DNA from: Eleginops maclovinus
Taxonomy: Eukaryota; Chordata; Actinopteri; Perciformes; Eleginopidae
DNA length: 64,000 bases
NCBI RefSeq assembly: GCF_036324505.1
Contig: NC_086368.1
Coordinates: 806,001 to 870,000, forward strand
Reading direction: 5' to 3'
Shown: in pieces, positions 32,707 to 43,989 of the stretch
Position numbering within the stretch: the first letter of the stretch is position 1
Layout: the number at the start of each line of letters is the position of its first letter
Notes under the pieces: generated by a model
The model's database searches: none
What the model was told of the DNA's origin: nothing
The model's input: the letters and a program-made list of their open reading frames with translations, nothing else
Translations under genes and position numbers: made by a program

Positions 32707-33871
32707 CAGTGTTGTGCCAGTTCACAGCTTTTCTGAACTAGTTCAAGTTCAGTTCATACATGCTCAAAGTGAACAGTTCACGTTCAAAGTTCACAATTTT
32801 AATTCTGAACTAGTTCAAAGTTCAGTTCATTTCACTTTTTTCGTGAGATATTCAAATAAATACTTTTTTTCACACTACGAGCTAGAAATCACTATAGGCT
32901 ACGTTCTTTGAAACTGTTCATTGTAGACATTTGCTCATAACACTGCTATTGTGGGTTTCTTAACAGGTGCTGAAACTTGTAGCAATACAGACAAGATAGA
33001 CCAGTTCTATACTTAGTGCAATGAAATCTACTAGCATTCAATTAAATAAAGAATATATAATATGAAATATGAATATATTATTTGATATATATGATATTAT
33101 ATATACCTATGTGTGTGTATGAAATGAGCAAAACTCTTGAATTGCATTCACACTGGATGGATGTTTTAATTCAATGTGCCGTTTCAAATTCGAGAAGGAC
33201 GTTGTCGATGTCCTAACTTGTTTTTGCTGCGCAGGTGGACACATCTTACACAGGAAGGAAAGATTTTTGCCGTCGGGGTCTTGGTTTGCAAGAGTGTAAA
33301 ATTGTTTTAAATGTTCGTGAGGAGAATCGGAGTCCGTCTCCGTGCCATCACTTCCACTAGCCATCTTGTTTGTTTTTTTTAAATCGCAGCGCTTTCTCTC
33401 ACTCTCGTCATTGGTCTCTGTATCTCTCTCTCTCTCTCGAGCCTCCAGCCCTCCGCGCTCTCGGCGTTGCTATGCCTAAACCGCTCTGCTGCAATTCATC
33501 ATGGGTAACGTCGTGCGGAAGCCAGTACGTTTCAACTATTCAACTCAACTATTCTCAGCCTCAGCAATGCATTGCGCATACAGTGCCAAAACTATTTCTG
33601 CGTTGATACATGATTTAAGCGGCACCTACAGGAGGGAGGAACTTTCTCTCTCGTTGCGTTTCAAAAGAGAAAACAGATGTCACTCAGTTTTCAATGGAAA
33701 ACACATGCCAACGTTCATTTACAGTGATGTCTGCCGTTCATGACACATAATGTGAACGAATTCACGTTCAAGTTCTTTATTGAAAAATGTGTTGCGTTCA
33801 GTTCAACGTTCACGAAAAAATGAGCGTGTTCAATGAACGCGTTCTTTTGAACTCGTTCACGCACAACACTG
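32707..33871 (-). mobile_element. Short hAT element (1165 bp) with 8-bp duplication
   Basis: The ends CAGTGTTGTGC and GCACAACACTG are flanked by TCTAATTC (32699-32706 and 33872-33879). Subterminal regions are packed with GTTCA/TGAAC words (GAACTAGTTCAAAGTTCAGTTC, GAACGCGTTC). Only one coding exon remains, so it is an internally deleted, non-autonomous element. Confidence 0.93.
33107..33364 (-). CDS. BED zinc-finger first exon of a ZBED-like hAT transposase
   Basis: ATG at 33364. It reads MASGSDGTETDSDSPHEHLK (acidic lead), then LSFLCKMCPP...TTSFSNLKRHIELKHP: a Cys-x2-Cys...His-x4-His BED finger, the DNA-binding module of ZBED-class hAT transposases. The exon probably ends near 33145 at a GTG donor after KHPSS. 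The frame's last residues look non-coding. No catalytic exon follows inside this 1165-bp element. Confidence 0.8.
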   Translation of the reverse strand: MASGSDGTETDSDSPHEHLKQFYTLANQDPDGKNLSFLCKMCPPAQQKQVRTSTTSFSNLKRHIELKHPSSVNAIQEFCSFHTHT

Positions 33872-33879
33872 TCTAATTC

Positions 33880-34263
33880 TAAGCTATGCAGTGGATAACA
33901 CCGGAAGCCACACAGACTTTTCAAAATAAAACAAAGAGGCACAAAACCCTTAAATAAATTATTCAGAGCTAAAATAATGATAAAATAATAAAAGTCTTGA
34001 CACCTCCCACTTGGCCTATTGATCAAAGATCCAAAGAGGCCACAATTAACAGTCATTTGAGTCTCTCTGTAGGTATCTCAAACGTAAAGGTTAGGTGTTC
34101 TTCATGGGTCCAACATGAACACAAAAGCTAACTAAGGAGGTAGGCACCACCACCTTTCCTCCTACTGAGTGTAGGTTTGTCCTCTAATCACTCAGTTGCC
34201 TCCCAGGGTTGCCTACCAACTAAACAACACAGTCTTTTGGGTAACCCTTAGCAAGGACTTATC
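33880..34263. other. Likely 3' non-coding part of the BEL/Pao element
   Basis: No coding motif. It lies between the hAT and the end of the BEL polyprotein. I could not match it to a second LTR elsewhere in the window. Confidence 0.35.
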
Positions 34264-35214
34264 CAACTTCTGTTGATCCTCAAATGGAATCAAGACCACC
34301 AGCCTTCGCACATCCCTGCGAAGGACGATGGTCGTAGGCAAATCTGAGTTTTCTCTCCGGACACTGGATACATGGGGGCCGGGAAGTCCCATGCAGATTT
34401 TCAAGTCCACGTCCCGGACGATCCCTTTCTTATCAGGATATGTAGCGATGACTCAGCCGAGCCGGAACTGTCCTCTCAAAGTATTTTGGTCTGCCATCCA
34501 GACCATATCTCCAACCTTGACGCTTCTCTCCGCTCTGTGCCACTTGTGCCGGATGAACAAGTTTGGACCTGCCAGCTCACTCCACTTTGACCAGAACTTG
34601 TCCACTCCAGCCTGGACAGCCCTCAGCCTTTGCCAAGGGTGGGTTTCCACGTTGATTCCGTAGATGTCTCCTCCCTGTTCGGTGCGTCCCAGGATAAGGG
34701 AGTTAGGAGTCAAATACTCTACTGCGTCTTCCTGCTCCTGCGCCTTGGCGTCAATGGGTCGATCGTTGGTCAAGTTAGCTGCAGAGTAAAGAAGGTTTTG
34801 GAATTCCCCCCAGGTGTAGCAGCTAGTTCCACAAAGGCTGTGAAGCTCTCTTTTAATGAGCTTAACCGCTGCCTCGGCTGCTCCATTTCTGTCAGGCGCG
34901 TCTGCAGGATGGAAGTCCCACTGCCATTCTGTGCCATTCCTGGCGGCCATGTTCTCAACAGATGCCTTCTGCAAACAAGCGAAATGTCTGTGTAGCTCTC
35001 TCGGTGCAGGCCTAGCGCCCACGAAGTTTGAGCCTCTGTCCGACCATAGCTTCTTCGGATGCCCCCTCAGAGCAGTGAATCGAGAGTAAGCCTGAAGAAA
35101 GCTTTCAGAAAACTGGTCATCGACGAGGGCGGTGTGGATAGCTCTAGAAGCCATGCAGCAGTACACTACTCCCCAGACCTTTTTTTTGACTTTCTTCTTT
35201 ACAGCGTTTCTCAC
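34264..35214 (-). pseudogene. BEL/Pao integrase and C-terminal domain
   Basis: Motifs: VWGVVYCCMASRAIHTALV, KLWSDRGSNFVGA (catalytic Asp) and NGAAEAAVKLIKRELH (catalytic Glu), followed by the region ending VKVGDMVWMADQNTLRGQF. A TGA at about 34451-34453 interrupts just before VIATYPDKKGIV, and the frame then reaches RRLVVLIPFEDQQ. It inserts retroelement cDNA in the family, but is inactive here. Confidence 0.85.
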
Positions 35215-35348
35215 CTCGAAGGGGCCGAAGAGGTCTAGTGTGGTGTACTCAAATGGGTTTGCTCTGCTTGTACGTTCCTAAAGGAGGTTGCTCATCACTT
35301 ACTGGCACAATCTGGCTCTCTGCTTCTTGCAAGTGAGACACTCATTGA

Positions 35349-36420
35349 TCACCGTCTTGACTGTCCTCTGACCTTGCACCACCCAGGCCTTTCTTCTTGT
35401 ACGCAGAAGTGTGGCAGCAACGCTTTCATGATTTGACTCATGAGCTTCTCTTGCCAGCAAAGTTCCCAGTCACGACTGGAAAGGGAGTAACGGTACAGCT
35501 GTTCCGTCTTCGTTCCAAGACTGGACTCTACCACCACACAGCAATAGTCCTGTATTGACATCCTTGAACACAACCAGGCGGTTTAAGAGTCGTGTCGTGG
35601 AATTCCACGCCGTCCTGGGCTGCAAGGACAAGGTCTTGGAAAGCAGTTGCTCTTTCTTCTGCAGACAGCCTGGAATACTTTTCTTCCCACTTTGCTGGAT
35701 CTGAGATTTGCCGTTCTTTATTTAACCAGGATTCTGCAGCTCGTCGTGTCCAGGCAACGGTCTCACACAGCTTTGACAAGGTACTGAACCGCTTGGGTCC
35801 AACAAGGCGCACAAGATCTACGCCCCAGTGTTTCCTCTTTTGTCTCTCTGCTGCTGAGGTTGGACCCTGACCTTCATTCAATGAGTCTTCCAAGTCTACG
35901 CTAACATCAGCTTTGCTGGGGCTTCTGGCCATCTTCGGAACTCAGGACCTCTTTGCCACACTGACTGTTCATCGAGCTCCTCAGGAGATGCTCCCCTTGT
36001 AATGATGTCTGATATGTCTTCTACTGGTCCAGCCTTCTGGATTTCCCCGATATGATTCGCGAAGAAGGTCTGATAGCCATAACTGTCCTTCTGGATCGCT
36101 CCCAGGATTGTTTAGCTATCTACGAAGTGGATCCAGTGCTCAACATCGATGCGGCAGTGCTTCTCAAAGTACCTTTTAAGACGAGTTGCGAAGACAGCGC
36201 CGCATAACTCTGCCTTAATCACGTCCGCCTTTTGGTTAAGGGGAGTAAGTTTGGCCTTTGACTCAACCACTCTTACGAAGGTAGAGCACAGCTCCGTAGG
36301 AGGCCTCACTTCCATCTGAAAACGTGACTCCCACTGGGCGGCCTATGGCTCCTGGTGGCGCAAGGCTTCTCTCGAACTTGACGTGACCGAGTCTCACGTA
36401 CATCTCAAAGAGTCTTATGG
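35349..36420 (-). pseudogene. BEL/Pao RNase H and connector region
   Basis: The frame at 36315-36112 carries KADVIKAELCGAVFATRLKR and HWIHFVDS, an RNase H-like segment. A stop follows, then QTFFANHIGEIQKAGPVEDI and SDIITRGASPEELDE, a stretch typical of this position in BEL elements. The frame at 35932-35528 is a connector toward the integrase zinc region. Several shifts and stops. Confidence 0.7.
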
Positions 36421-37218
36421 ACGCCTCGCAGAGTTTTGGCGAGAGAGGGTAATCCCAACTATCTTTAGTCGTGTTGTTTCTCCCTGCTTCACCCCTTGCT
36501 GCTTAGTTGGTGTGGCTAGACCAATGGGGTTGTAGAATGCAGCAGTCTGACTTAGCAACACTCGCATTAAGGAATTTGGGGTGTTACTTCTGACTTCGTC
36601 CTCGCGCAATTCGAGTCCCGTCCTCATTTTGCCTCGCTTCTTCGAGAAGTTAATTGACATCATAATCCGCAGTTTGTCAGTCACTCGTTCATAGCCAACT
36701 CCTAATGCCTTGCTTTCTTCGTCCTGCATCAGGTTTGACGTTTCTCTCATAGCAACCTGAGCTATGCAGCCTGCAGGCTTATCACCGATGTTGACCCTTA
36801 CGACGTCAAAAGCCTCGATATCATCCTTCGGGTAGTCTCTCCAGAGGAAACGGTGAAGATGCACTTCTTTGTCTTTTAGACAAACGGGGTTGTACATTTT
36901 TTTCACATCGCCTAAGGCAGCATACAACCCACTCCTGAACCTCAGAAAGACTCCCCTGATCGGATTGAGGACGTCTGGACCCTTGTGCAGGAGGTCGTTC
37001 AAACTTACCCCCAAGCACTCTTGGCTAATGTTCCAAACAATCGTTACAGGGGTAGTGGTTGAGTGAGGATTAGGAGCGACCAGATGACTGATGTACCACG
37101 TCAGTCCCTCCCAACGGTCGATTTCGTCTTGTCCGCTTGCACGTAGGTGAGGCACTCTTTGATCTTTTCTAGGTCCCTTTCCTCTCCTAGCGTCTTTTCT
37201 TTGCCTCCAGGGGGACAC
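36415..37218 (-). pseudogene. BEL/Pao reverse transcriptase
   Basis: An open frame of about 267 codons with TWYISHLVAPNPHSTTTPVTIVWN, LNDLLHKGPDVLNPI and FRSGLYAALGDVKKMY, matching the N-terminal RT blocks (the Asp in ALGDVKKM is motif A). The YxDD motif expected after about 100 more residues is not present in the frame. The text there (YERVTDKLRIMM) looks shifted. Confidence 0.8.
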
Positions 37219-37248
37219 CTATCGCATCTGCAGCCACCACATTGAGGA

Positions 37249-38346
37249 TCACAAGCCGCGCCAACTGAACCACTCGAAGACTTCTTTGTTGGTAGTTGCA
37301 GCACTCCGGATGATTGTTTCTCCATTCTCCACTTGGGCTTCGCTAGGTCTTTCCAGGTCCACAAGGATCTCTCTGCACGCCCTTGAAGCTGTTCTCATTG
37401 ACCTCGCAAAGTGTGTGTCAGACCTATGCACTGCGAGGTCTAAATCTTCAAGAAGCTCAGGGTGAGTTCCACCGACAGTCTTACCCAGGGGTCCATCCCA
37501 GAGGACAAGGTCTCCCTCCACTTTGGTTGGCTGTGGGACCAGGCGACCTTCCCTGTGACTTATTAAAAGATCAATCTTCTCGGGACGGATCAAATCCTTG
37601 GTTGCAACATCAGGGAAGAACTTTTGTATTTGCTCCGATGTGACTGCTTGGTTCACCTTTGCAATGTTATCCAAGCCGTAGCAGAGGAGTTTGTGCTCTG
37701 TTACTGTACCCTTGGGTTTTTTTATTCTGAGCCTCAAGGTATACCTGTTAGTAGTGACTGTCTTTTTCATTCCTCCAACTCCTTGAACAATCATCTTGAT
37801 GTTCTCACCATTCAGCTTGAGACGCTCCGCGGCTTCAGTTGAGATGTAATTCGTATCTGACGCAAGGTCAATCAAAGTGCCGACCAGCTGGCCTGAGTTT
37901 ATAGTCACTTCCAGTAGCATCATTATGACTGGGTTCTCTTTCGGCTTATTACTGTTGCTGGCGCACACTGTCGTTGAAACTTTGTTTGAAAAAGCTTCCT
38001 TGAACTCTGCTATCAGCTCTGGAGAGAGTTTAGCAAGAAGCTCCTCTTGTTTGTCAGTCAGTCCAAGTCCTCTTCTCTGCACTTTTGGATCACTCTGCTC
38101 TCCGCTTGTTTTATCCCTCTTCTTGATTGGTGGCTTTGGACAGGGCAAGTAGCTGTTATCTCCTCTTCGACAGTCATCCCTTGAGCAGAGATACTTGAGG
38201 GTGCAACTGCCATCTTCGCCATGGTGGCGCAAGCACTTGAAGCATGCTCCTTCCTTCTTCAGGTTAGTCTTTTTACTAGACAGGTTGAGCCTTTTGAAGA
38301 CTTTGCAGGCAAACCATTTGCCCGCATCCACAACGTCTCCACACAC
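37249..38346 (-). pseudogene. BEL/Pao zinc knuckle and aspartic protease
   Basis: 365 codons without a stop. N-terminal Cys-rich segment ACFKCLRHHGEDGSC...CSRDDCRRG, then TLIDLASDTNYIS, where the protease Asp-Ser/Ala-Asp region is seen as DLASDTNYI, then the region EGDLVLWDGPLGKTVGGTHP typical of BEL elements. This is the best-preserved block. Confidence 0.82.
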
Positions 38347-39086
38347 GATGCATGAATTTGATGAGAGTTCTTTTGAGTGTTCCCCGATGTAGCCCTAGTG
38401 AATGCTTTCTTTTCCCTCATCCTCTCAGGTTTGTTCACTGGGCTGGGCTTCAGCTGATCTATCTCCTCAAGAATGTCTTCCTGCCTTTTCAGGTACTGCA
38501 AAAAAACAGTCGAAGTGGTTTTGTGATGAAAAGCCGCTTGCAGTGTCATTCTTGTGTGTTAGCCACTTTTCCTTTAGGGAATCAGGGAACTTACTCTCAA
38601 TCGACTGTGCTACTAGCCGGTTTTTCACAGCATCTTCCTCCCCAGGACTTGGAGGTCATGAAGTGCTCTCTACACTGCCTGAATCAGTTCAATTGTCTTT
38701 CTGGGTTGGTTTACCTTTATGGGGGGAAGTTCTTGCACTTCTTTTGTGATCAGCAGCACTATTTTTGGCTTGTTTCCATATTTATTGTCCAGGACCCTGA
38801 ACACGTAGCCGACGGATATACAACTGGACAACACAAGGTCCCTTTTGACTTTGTCGTCTAAGCTACCTAAAAGGTGGAATTTCCTCACATTCTCCAATCC
38901 GTGTGGGTTTCCCAGTCTCTGTAAGTCTTCCCATTCAGCTTTCCAACGGTAGTTATCCCTCAAGTCACCGGACAATATAGGCAGGCGTGCCCTCTCCAGA
39001 CTAAAAAGGGGCTTGACATTGTAAGTCCCAGAGTTCATGCCGGAACTACCTTGCCGTGCTTTGAAAGTTCCATTTGGTGTGCTCAC
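38259..39086 (-). pseudogene. BEL/Pao gag-like region
   Basis: From ATG 39086: LERARLPILSGDLRDNYRWK, HLLGSLDDKVKRDLVLSS and VFRVLDNKYGNKPKIVLLI, a capsid-like gag of BEL type. The frame stops at 38670, and a related frame continues at 38549-38259 (LQYLKRQEDILEEIDQLKPS). One or more frameshifts lie between. Confidence 0.75.
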
Positions 39087-40069
39087 GGCATCTGGAACTA
39101 CACCCTAGCTGAAATTTGGGGGTACACTGGGCAAGCTAGGCTGGATGCCTCCTACAGGAAGTTGAGTGTTCCCAGGGCCGAACAGGTCAGGGTTAGGTTG
39201 AGCACCAAGAGACGCTGCTTCCTCACCGGGCTTGCTTCGTTGTTCATCTTGGTTTTGCTCTACCGCCTCTTCTGGTTCCTCCTCTTCAACACCGGACAGG
39301 ACCCAGCCTTGAGTATTGCCTTTCCATGCCCACTCATCCCAAAGTTTCTCACGTTGTTTCTTCAGCTTCCTAAGAAATTATTTTGTGCGGCACTATCATC
39401 ATTAAAAGGAAACTTTCCGGTGAAATTACAGCCCCCCACTTTTGGGGGAAAACATTTGCATTAATTTGAATGGCGGTCAATACAGATTCTGAAGTTTTCG
39501 GCAATCACACGCATTAAGACCGCCTCTAGTGTCAGATTTTGGAAAATTGGGGATTTACTTCCTCTTGACACCGTCGGTTATTTACAAAAAAACACCCAAA
39601 TACACTTGTTATGTCTTTTCATCTGCTCCGTCAACTCCCTCAATACTCGCTCTCTTCTCTTGATCGCCCTCTCACAAAGGGGGACCAATTCACTGTCCCG
39701 CTTCATTGTAGGATTTCTGCCATATCTCTACCATTTTAGTTTGACCATCTGTTATTTAGTTATGGAATACTAAACAAATAAGTAATTCGATACCTTACCG
39801 TTACTGCGCTCATAAAGAATGATAAGAATAATGGGTATTGAACTGGTTTCTTTAATTAGTGAGTTTATTTAAGGTAAATAGTCAGAAGCCCTTTTTCCAG
39901 TTTAGAGCAATAGCCCCTCCAAGTGTCTGCGCACGTCCCTGATGGGAGGAGTGTTAGGAAAATGTTTGTTGTTTGAAGACCAAGAGTTATTGAAAAGTAG
40001 ACCTGGAAACTGCTAGGTGAAATTTAAAAGTATTCATTAAAGCAACATTGTAGTAGGTTTGCAAAGGGG

Positions 40070-40380
40070 CACAGCTGCGGTCCTCCCCCACGCCACTGGA
40101 CCACAGGCCACATTTAGGCAGTTAGCTGTCTCCCAGCAGCGCGGAGGTGAAGAGGCCGATGTTTTCCCTACATCAGGCACTTCTACTCTGTGTTCGTTCC
40201 GGTCTCGTCTTCTCTCATTGGTTGGCAACGGGGGCTGGATCCTGTTGGTCCCTTGTCCTCACATGGGTGTTTCCCGGTCTCTTGTATTGGCTGACGTCGT
40301 CGGAGGCGCGTCCTTTGCAAGATCTGCATAGCGCTTATGACGTCACCGTCGCCGCCTGTTGGCGTAGTCATGAAGCTTCC
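40070..40380. other. GC/CpG-rich stretch
   Basis: CpG count is clearly above the neighbourhood, with CRE-like TGACGTC/TGACGTCA words at about 40290 and 40339. It could be part of a retroelement LTR/leader or a promoter. No gene is seen next to it. Confidence 0.4.
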
Positions 40381-40689
40381 ACCTACGATATTCTTATTAT
40401 GCAGTTCTTCTTAGGTTTATGGATTATTAAAGACGTAATAGTATAATTGCAGCATAAACGAGTGAAAGGTAGAGGCGGTATGTTTAGTATGTAACTCCAC
40501 GCGTCTTTCTCCCTCTATTCATATATACAATACAATATTAGTTACATGCTATCTGAGGCTAAAAACACAACATCCAAAAGTACTACCGGAAGTCCACAAA
40601 TATGATCCGTCCAGAAACAGTGAATTATATATTTTATGTTCCGTCACAATATATTAATTATTCTTACAGTAGGAGCGGGGCATAAAATT

Positions 40690-40985
40690 CACTGAGGATG
40701 GGTGGGAAAGGGCTATAAAAAGGACCCATGCGAGATCTGTGTGTGCCCGACTTGGACTCATGCAGTTTAAATTCTTACACATGGTTCAATTTTCTAAGAC
40801 CCGCCTGTCTGAGATATTCCCAGGGGTTGAGAACGAGTGTGACAGATGTCATACATCTCCATGTCACGTAAGTCTAAGTCTACACATGCGCAAAGTTAAT
40901 AGATTTTTGGCAGGGCTATTTTAACACCATCTCTAAAATATTTAAGATAAAATTACAAATCTGCCCCTTTATTGCAGTATTTGGG
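40690..40985 (+). pseudogene. L1-type LINE, C-terminal ORF2 fragment
   Basis: A frame with ARLGLMQFKFLHMVQFSKTR and LSEIFPGVENECDRCH, then after a frame change YFNTISKIFKIKLQICPFI, follows the C-terminal region of L1/Tx1 ORF2 proteins. Stops and shifts mark it as a relic. Confidence 0.7.
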
Positions 40986-41159
40986 GGCCCGCAAGACTAG
41001 TATATTCAATTCTAATCAGTTGGCCTGACAAATCCACGCTCTATGTTAGAGGCGGAGCTGGGGTATGAAGGGCGATCAACTCCAATCTCAAGGGGGGAAC
41101 TCACCTGGGAGGGACTCGGAGTACAACCGCTGCTCCTTCGCGTTGAAAGGAGCCAGTCA

Positions 41160-41575
41160 AACAACTCCACAGTGGCATGCTGAAGGCTCTGGGTGTTGAG
41201 GGACTGTCATGGTTGACACGTCTCATCAACATTGCGTGGAAGTCGGAAACAGTACTGAAGGAGTGGCAGACCGGGGTGGTGGTTCCCCTTTTTAAAAAGA
41301 GGGATCAGAAGGTGTGTTACAGAGGCATCACATTACTCAGCCTCCCCGGGAAAGTTTACTCTAAGGTGCTGGAAAGGAGGGTCCGGCCGATTGTCAAACC
41401 TAAGATTGAGGAGGAACAATGCGGATTTTGTCCTGGTCGTGGAACGACGGACCAGCTTTTTACTCTTGCAAGGATCCTGGAGGGGGCCTGGGAGTACGCT
41501 CATCTGGTCTACATGTGCTTTGTGGATTTGGAGAAGGCGTAAGACCGGGTTCCCAGGGAGATACTGTGGGAGGTC
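41160..41575 (+). pseudogene. RTE/Rex3-like LINE reverse transcriptase fragment
   Basis: About 120 codons read GVVVPLFKKRDQKVCYRGIT, LLSLPGKVYSKVLERRVRP and EEQCGFCPGRGTTDQLFTL up to YMCFVDLEKA, then TAA replaces the expected aromatic codon before DRVPR (RT motif A, V-D-L-E-K-A-[YF]-D). It is truncated at both ends. The clade name is from memory of fish LINE sequences. Confidence 0.75.
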
Positions 41576-41639
41576 CAGTCGACTCCATCCTCTCCTGTCT
41601 CATCGCGGGTCCCGCTGACTTCTGATCCTGTCTGATCAA

Positions 41640-41965
41640 GGATCCCGCCGAAACCTGTTCCGTTGGGGGTCTTGCCATCACCTGTTCCGATGGGGGTCCC
41701 GCCAACACCTGCTCCTGCTTGGTTGGGGGTCCCGCCGTCACCTGTTCCGATGGGGGTCCTGCTAACTTCTGCCCCTGCTCCGTTGGGGGTCCTGCCGTCA
41801 GCTGTTCCGATGGGGGTCCCGTCAACACCTGTTCCTGCTCTGTTGGGCTCCTGCCGTCACCCGCTCCGATGGGGGTACCACCAAAACCTGTTTCTTGTCC
41901 ATTGGGGGTCCCACCATCACCTGTTCCGATGGGGGTCCCGCCGTACCCTGTTCCGGGTCCTCCGG
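41640..41965. repeat. 60-bp GC-rich minisatellite, about five units
   Basis: The word CCGATGGGGGT recurs near 41687, 41747, 41807, 41866 and 41926, so the unit is about 60 bp (20 codons). The repeat is open in several frames as Pro/Val/Gly-rich text. Confidence 0.85.
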
Positions 41966-41984
41966 AGCGGTCCCGAAGCCCTTC

Positions 41985-42480
41985 AGGCCCGTCCTCCAGA
42001 AGCGTCTCGCCATCCTCGAGCCCCACCTCCAGAAGCTTCTCACCGTCCTCTGGAAGCGTCTCGCCGTCCTCCAGCCCGTCCTCCAGAGGCGTCTCGCCGT
42101 CCTCCAGAGGCGTCTCACCGTCCTCCAGAGGCTTCTCACCACCCTCCTGCCCGGCCCCCAGAGTGTCCCCGCCGCGGCCTCCGTCGCCTTCCTGCCCGGC
42201 CCCGAGAGTGTCCCTGCCACGGCCTCCCCCACGGCCTCCGTCACCCTCCTACCCGGCCCCCAGAGTGTCCCCGCCGCGGCCTCCTCTGGCACCGTCTTTG
42301 GCCCCGTCTTTGGCCTTGCCTCCTCCCCCCAGTGTTCCCTCGCCGTGACCTACGCCCCTGTCTCTGGGGCTTCACGGCCTCTACCTTGCTCCCGGGCCGT
42401 CCGCCCGAATCCCTCCTCCGGACCCCCTTCACCCATCCTGCTGGGTTTTGATTACTTTTTGTGGACGTCTGGAATCCGCC
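41985..42480 (+). other. Proline/arginine-rich 3' internal region of a gypsy-like element
   Basis: CCTCCAGAGGCGTCTCrCC and GCCCGGCCCCCAGAGTGTCC units repeat several times and read as Pro-Glu-Ala-Ser or Arg-rich text in different frames. Directly after comes a purine-rich CTTGAGGGGGGGATTA, a candidate polypurine tract, and then the LTR. I infer the 3' tail of a 5'-truncated LTR retrotransposon. Confidence 0.55.
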
Positions 42481-42497
42481 CCTTGAGGGGGGGATTA

Positions 42498-42961
42498 TGT
42501 TAGGATCTCAGCTTCTGTATTTATAGTTTACTGTTTTATTTTGAAATGTATCTTGTTTTGTCACTTCCTGTCTTGTCTAGTTTACTTGCTGTCTTTACTT
42601 TCCCTCCTGTCTGATTGTCTGATCGTGATCATCTGTTGCCCCTGTGTTTCACCTCCCCCTTCCCAGCTGTTTCCTGTCTTGTGATTACCCTCCTCTGTAT
42701 TTAGCCTGGTCTTTCCTTTGTGTTCTTTGTCGCGTTGTCGTCATTGTTTTCTGTTTCCCTGTGATGTCTTGGATCTCCTTTTTTCAGCCCTCCTTTTTCC
42801 ACCGCTTTGCCTTTGTTTTCATTCGATACTTTTCCTTTGTTCCGAGTTTTGCATTTTTGTTATACGCTTTTTATAAATAAAAGCTCGCCCTTTGTTATAC
42901 CTTTGTACCCCTGCCTCCTCTATTGCTTCTGCGCCTGGGTCCTTCCCCCCCAACTGTGACA
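42498..42961 (+). mobile_element. LTR (464 bp), gypsy-like
   Basis: It starts TGTTAGGATCTCAG after the purine tract and ends CAACTGTGACA. It has AATAAAAGCTCG before the end as a polyadenylation signal. It is clearly related along its length to the solo LTR at 51199-51644 (shared TCACTTCCTGTCT, ACCTGTTGCCCCTGTGTTT, AATAAAGCTCG). Confidence 0.85.
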
Positions 42962-43985
42962 GTTTTGCTATATCACAAATAAATGCCTCCAATCTTCAGT
43001 CACATTTGAATGTGTTTATTTAACATTTTTAGTAAGAATTACAGAAAAAAGGAGTGCAAAAACAAATTAAATGTATTGAAATGTGAACCAGAAATGATCA
43101 AAGATGGACCATCAAAAATGTTTTATATGAAAAACGCATAATATACAGAAGGTGTCAACCTATTAAATGTAACAGTAAACACATTTTGTCAAATAAAGTG
43201 ACTGGGCCTGTGCAGGAGGTAACAGCTATGCCCAGCATGGGCTGATGGTTCTGTAGGTGCAGCTGGTGCAGGTCCTCCTCCCTCAGGCCTGAGCCTCTTT
43301 GCAGGGAAGACCCTCAGTCATCTCTGGCCAAACTGGCTAAACCAACAGACAGGACGTCCATCACACTGAGGTTTCTCCCCCAAGTCTCTGCAGAAATTAA
43401 TCGCTTTGAATCCAAAATAGATCGTTTGTGTGATTTGTGCAGATCTGCAATATATGCAAAAAATGCTTTGGGTATGAGGGGTGGTCCGGGACTCCAAGTA
43501 ATATGCGACTGCGAACTGTTCTATGGCATCATGACGCGCAGGGTGTTGTTTTTTTTAATGGTGCGCGAGCTGTGTACTCAAGTCTTCCTGTCTGTAAACG
43601 CCGCTGCGATGGGGGACCTACGCCGTAGGTCCTACGGGTGCGTTCATTTATAGGCATTTTGCGCACTGCAGTCACTCTGGCACAGACTTGACTGTTGGTG
43701 AACGCGGAATGCTTTTGGAACTGTCAAAACGGCTGCTTTGATACTTAGAGCAGAGCTCAGTGTCGGAGCTGTCCCTCGCGCTCTGCTGCAGTGAATGTTT
43801 CAAAGTTACTTTTTCGTGATATTATTTTATAAATCGTTTAGCTTGCTAGCTAAATAGAAAACATTGTCACTAACTCCTAACACTCGCTCCAGTCTGTAGT
43901 TTTCTAACTGATTTGTTCATGGGCATTATGTTACATACCATCACATGTCAATATGGATATCCTTTAAATACTATGTTAAGGCTAT
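42962..43985. other. No recognised feature
   Basis: Two overlapping frames near 43426-43653 have no recognisable motif. Nothing else seen. Confidence 0.4.
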
Positions 43986-43989
43986 AAAC

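Larger units (their letters stand above)
34264..39086 (-). mobile_element. BEL/Pao LTR retrotransposon, coding region, degenerate
   Basis: On the minus strand, read from 39086 down: gag-like, zinc knuckle plus aspartic protease, reverse transcriptase, RNase H, and integrase with C-terminal DUF5641-type domain, in the standard BEL/Pao order. The frame is broken between most blocks by shifts and stops. I did not find a matching pair of LTRs. The 5' one would be expected right of 39.1 kb and the 3' one left of 34.2 kb. No envelope gene seen. Confidence 0.88.

Noticed and set aside
36415..37218. Functional reverse transcriptase
   Set aside because: The YxDD active-site motif is not readable and the flanking domains are frame-broken.
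34453..39086. Endogenous retrovirus with envelope
   Set aside because: Domain order and motifs are BEL/Pao, and no envelope-like frame is present.
41460..42503. Four overlapping long open frames on both strands
   Set aside because: They arise from GC-rich repeats lacking stops. No frame is favoured by motif or composition.
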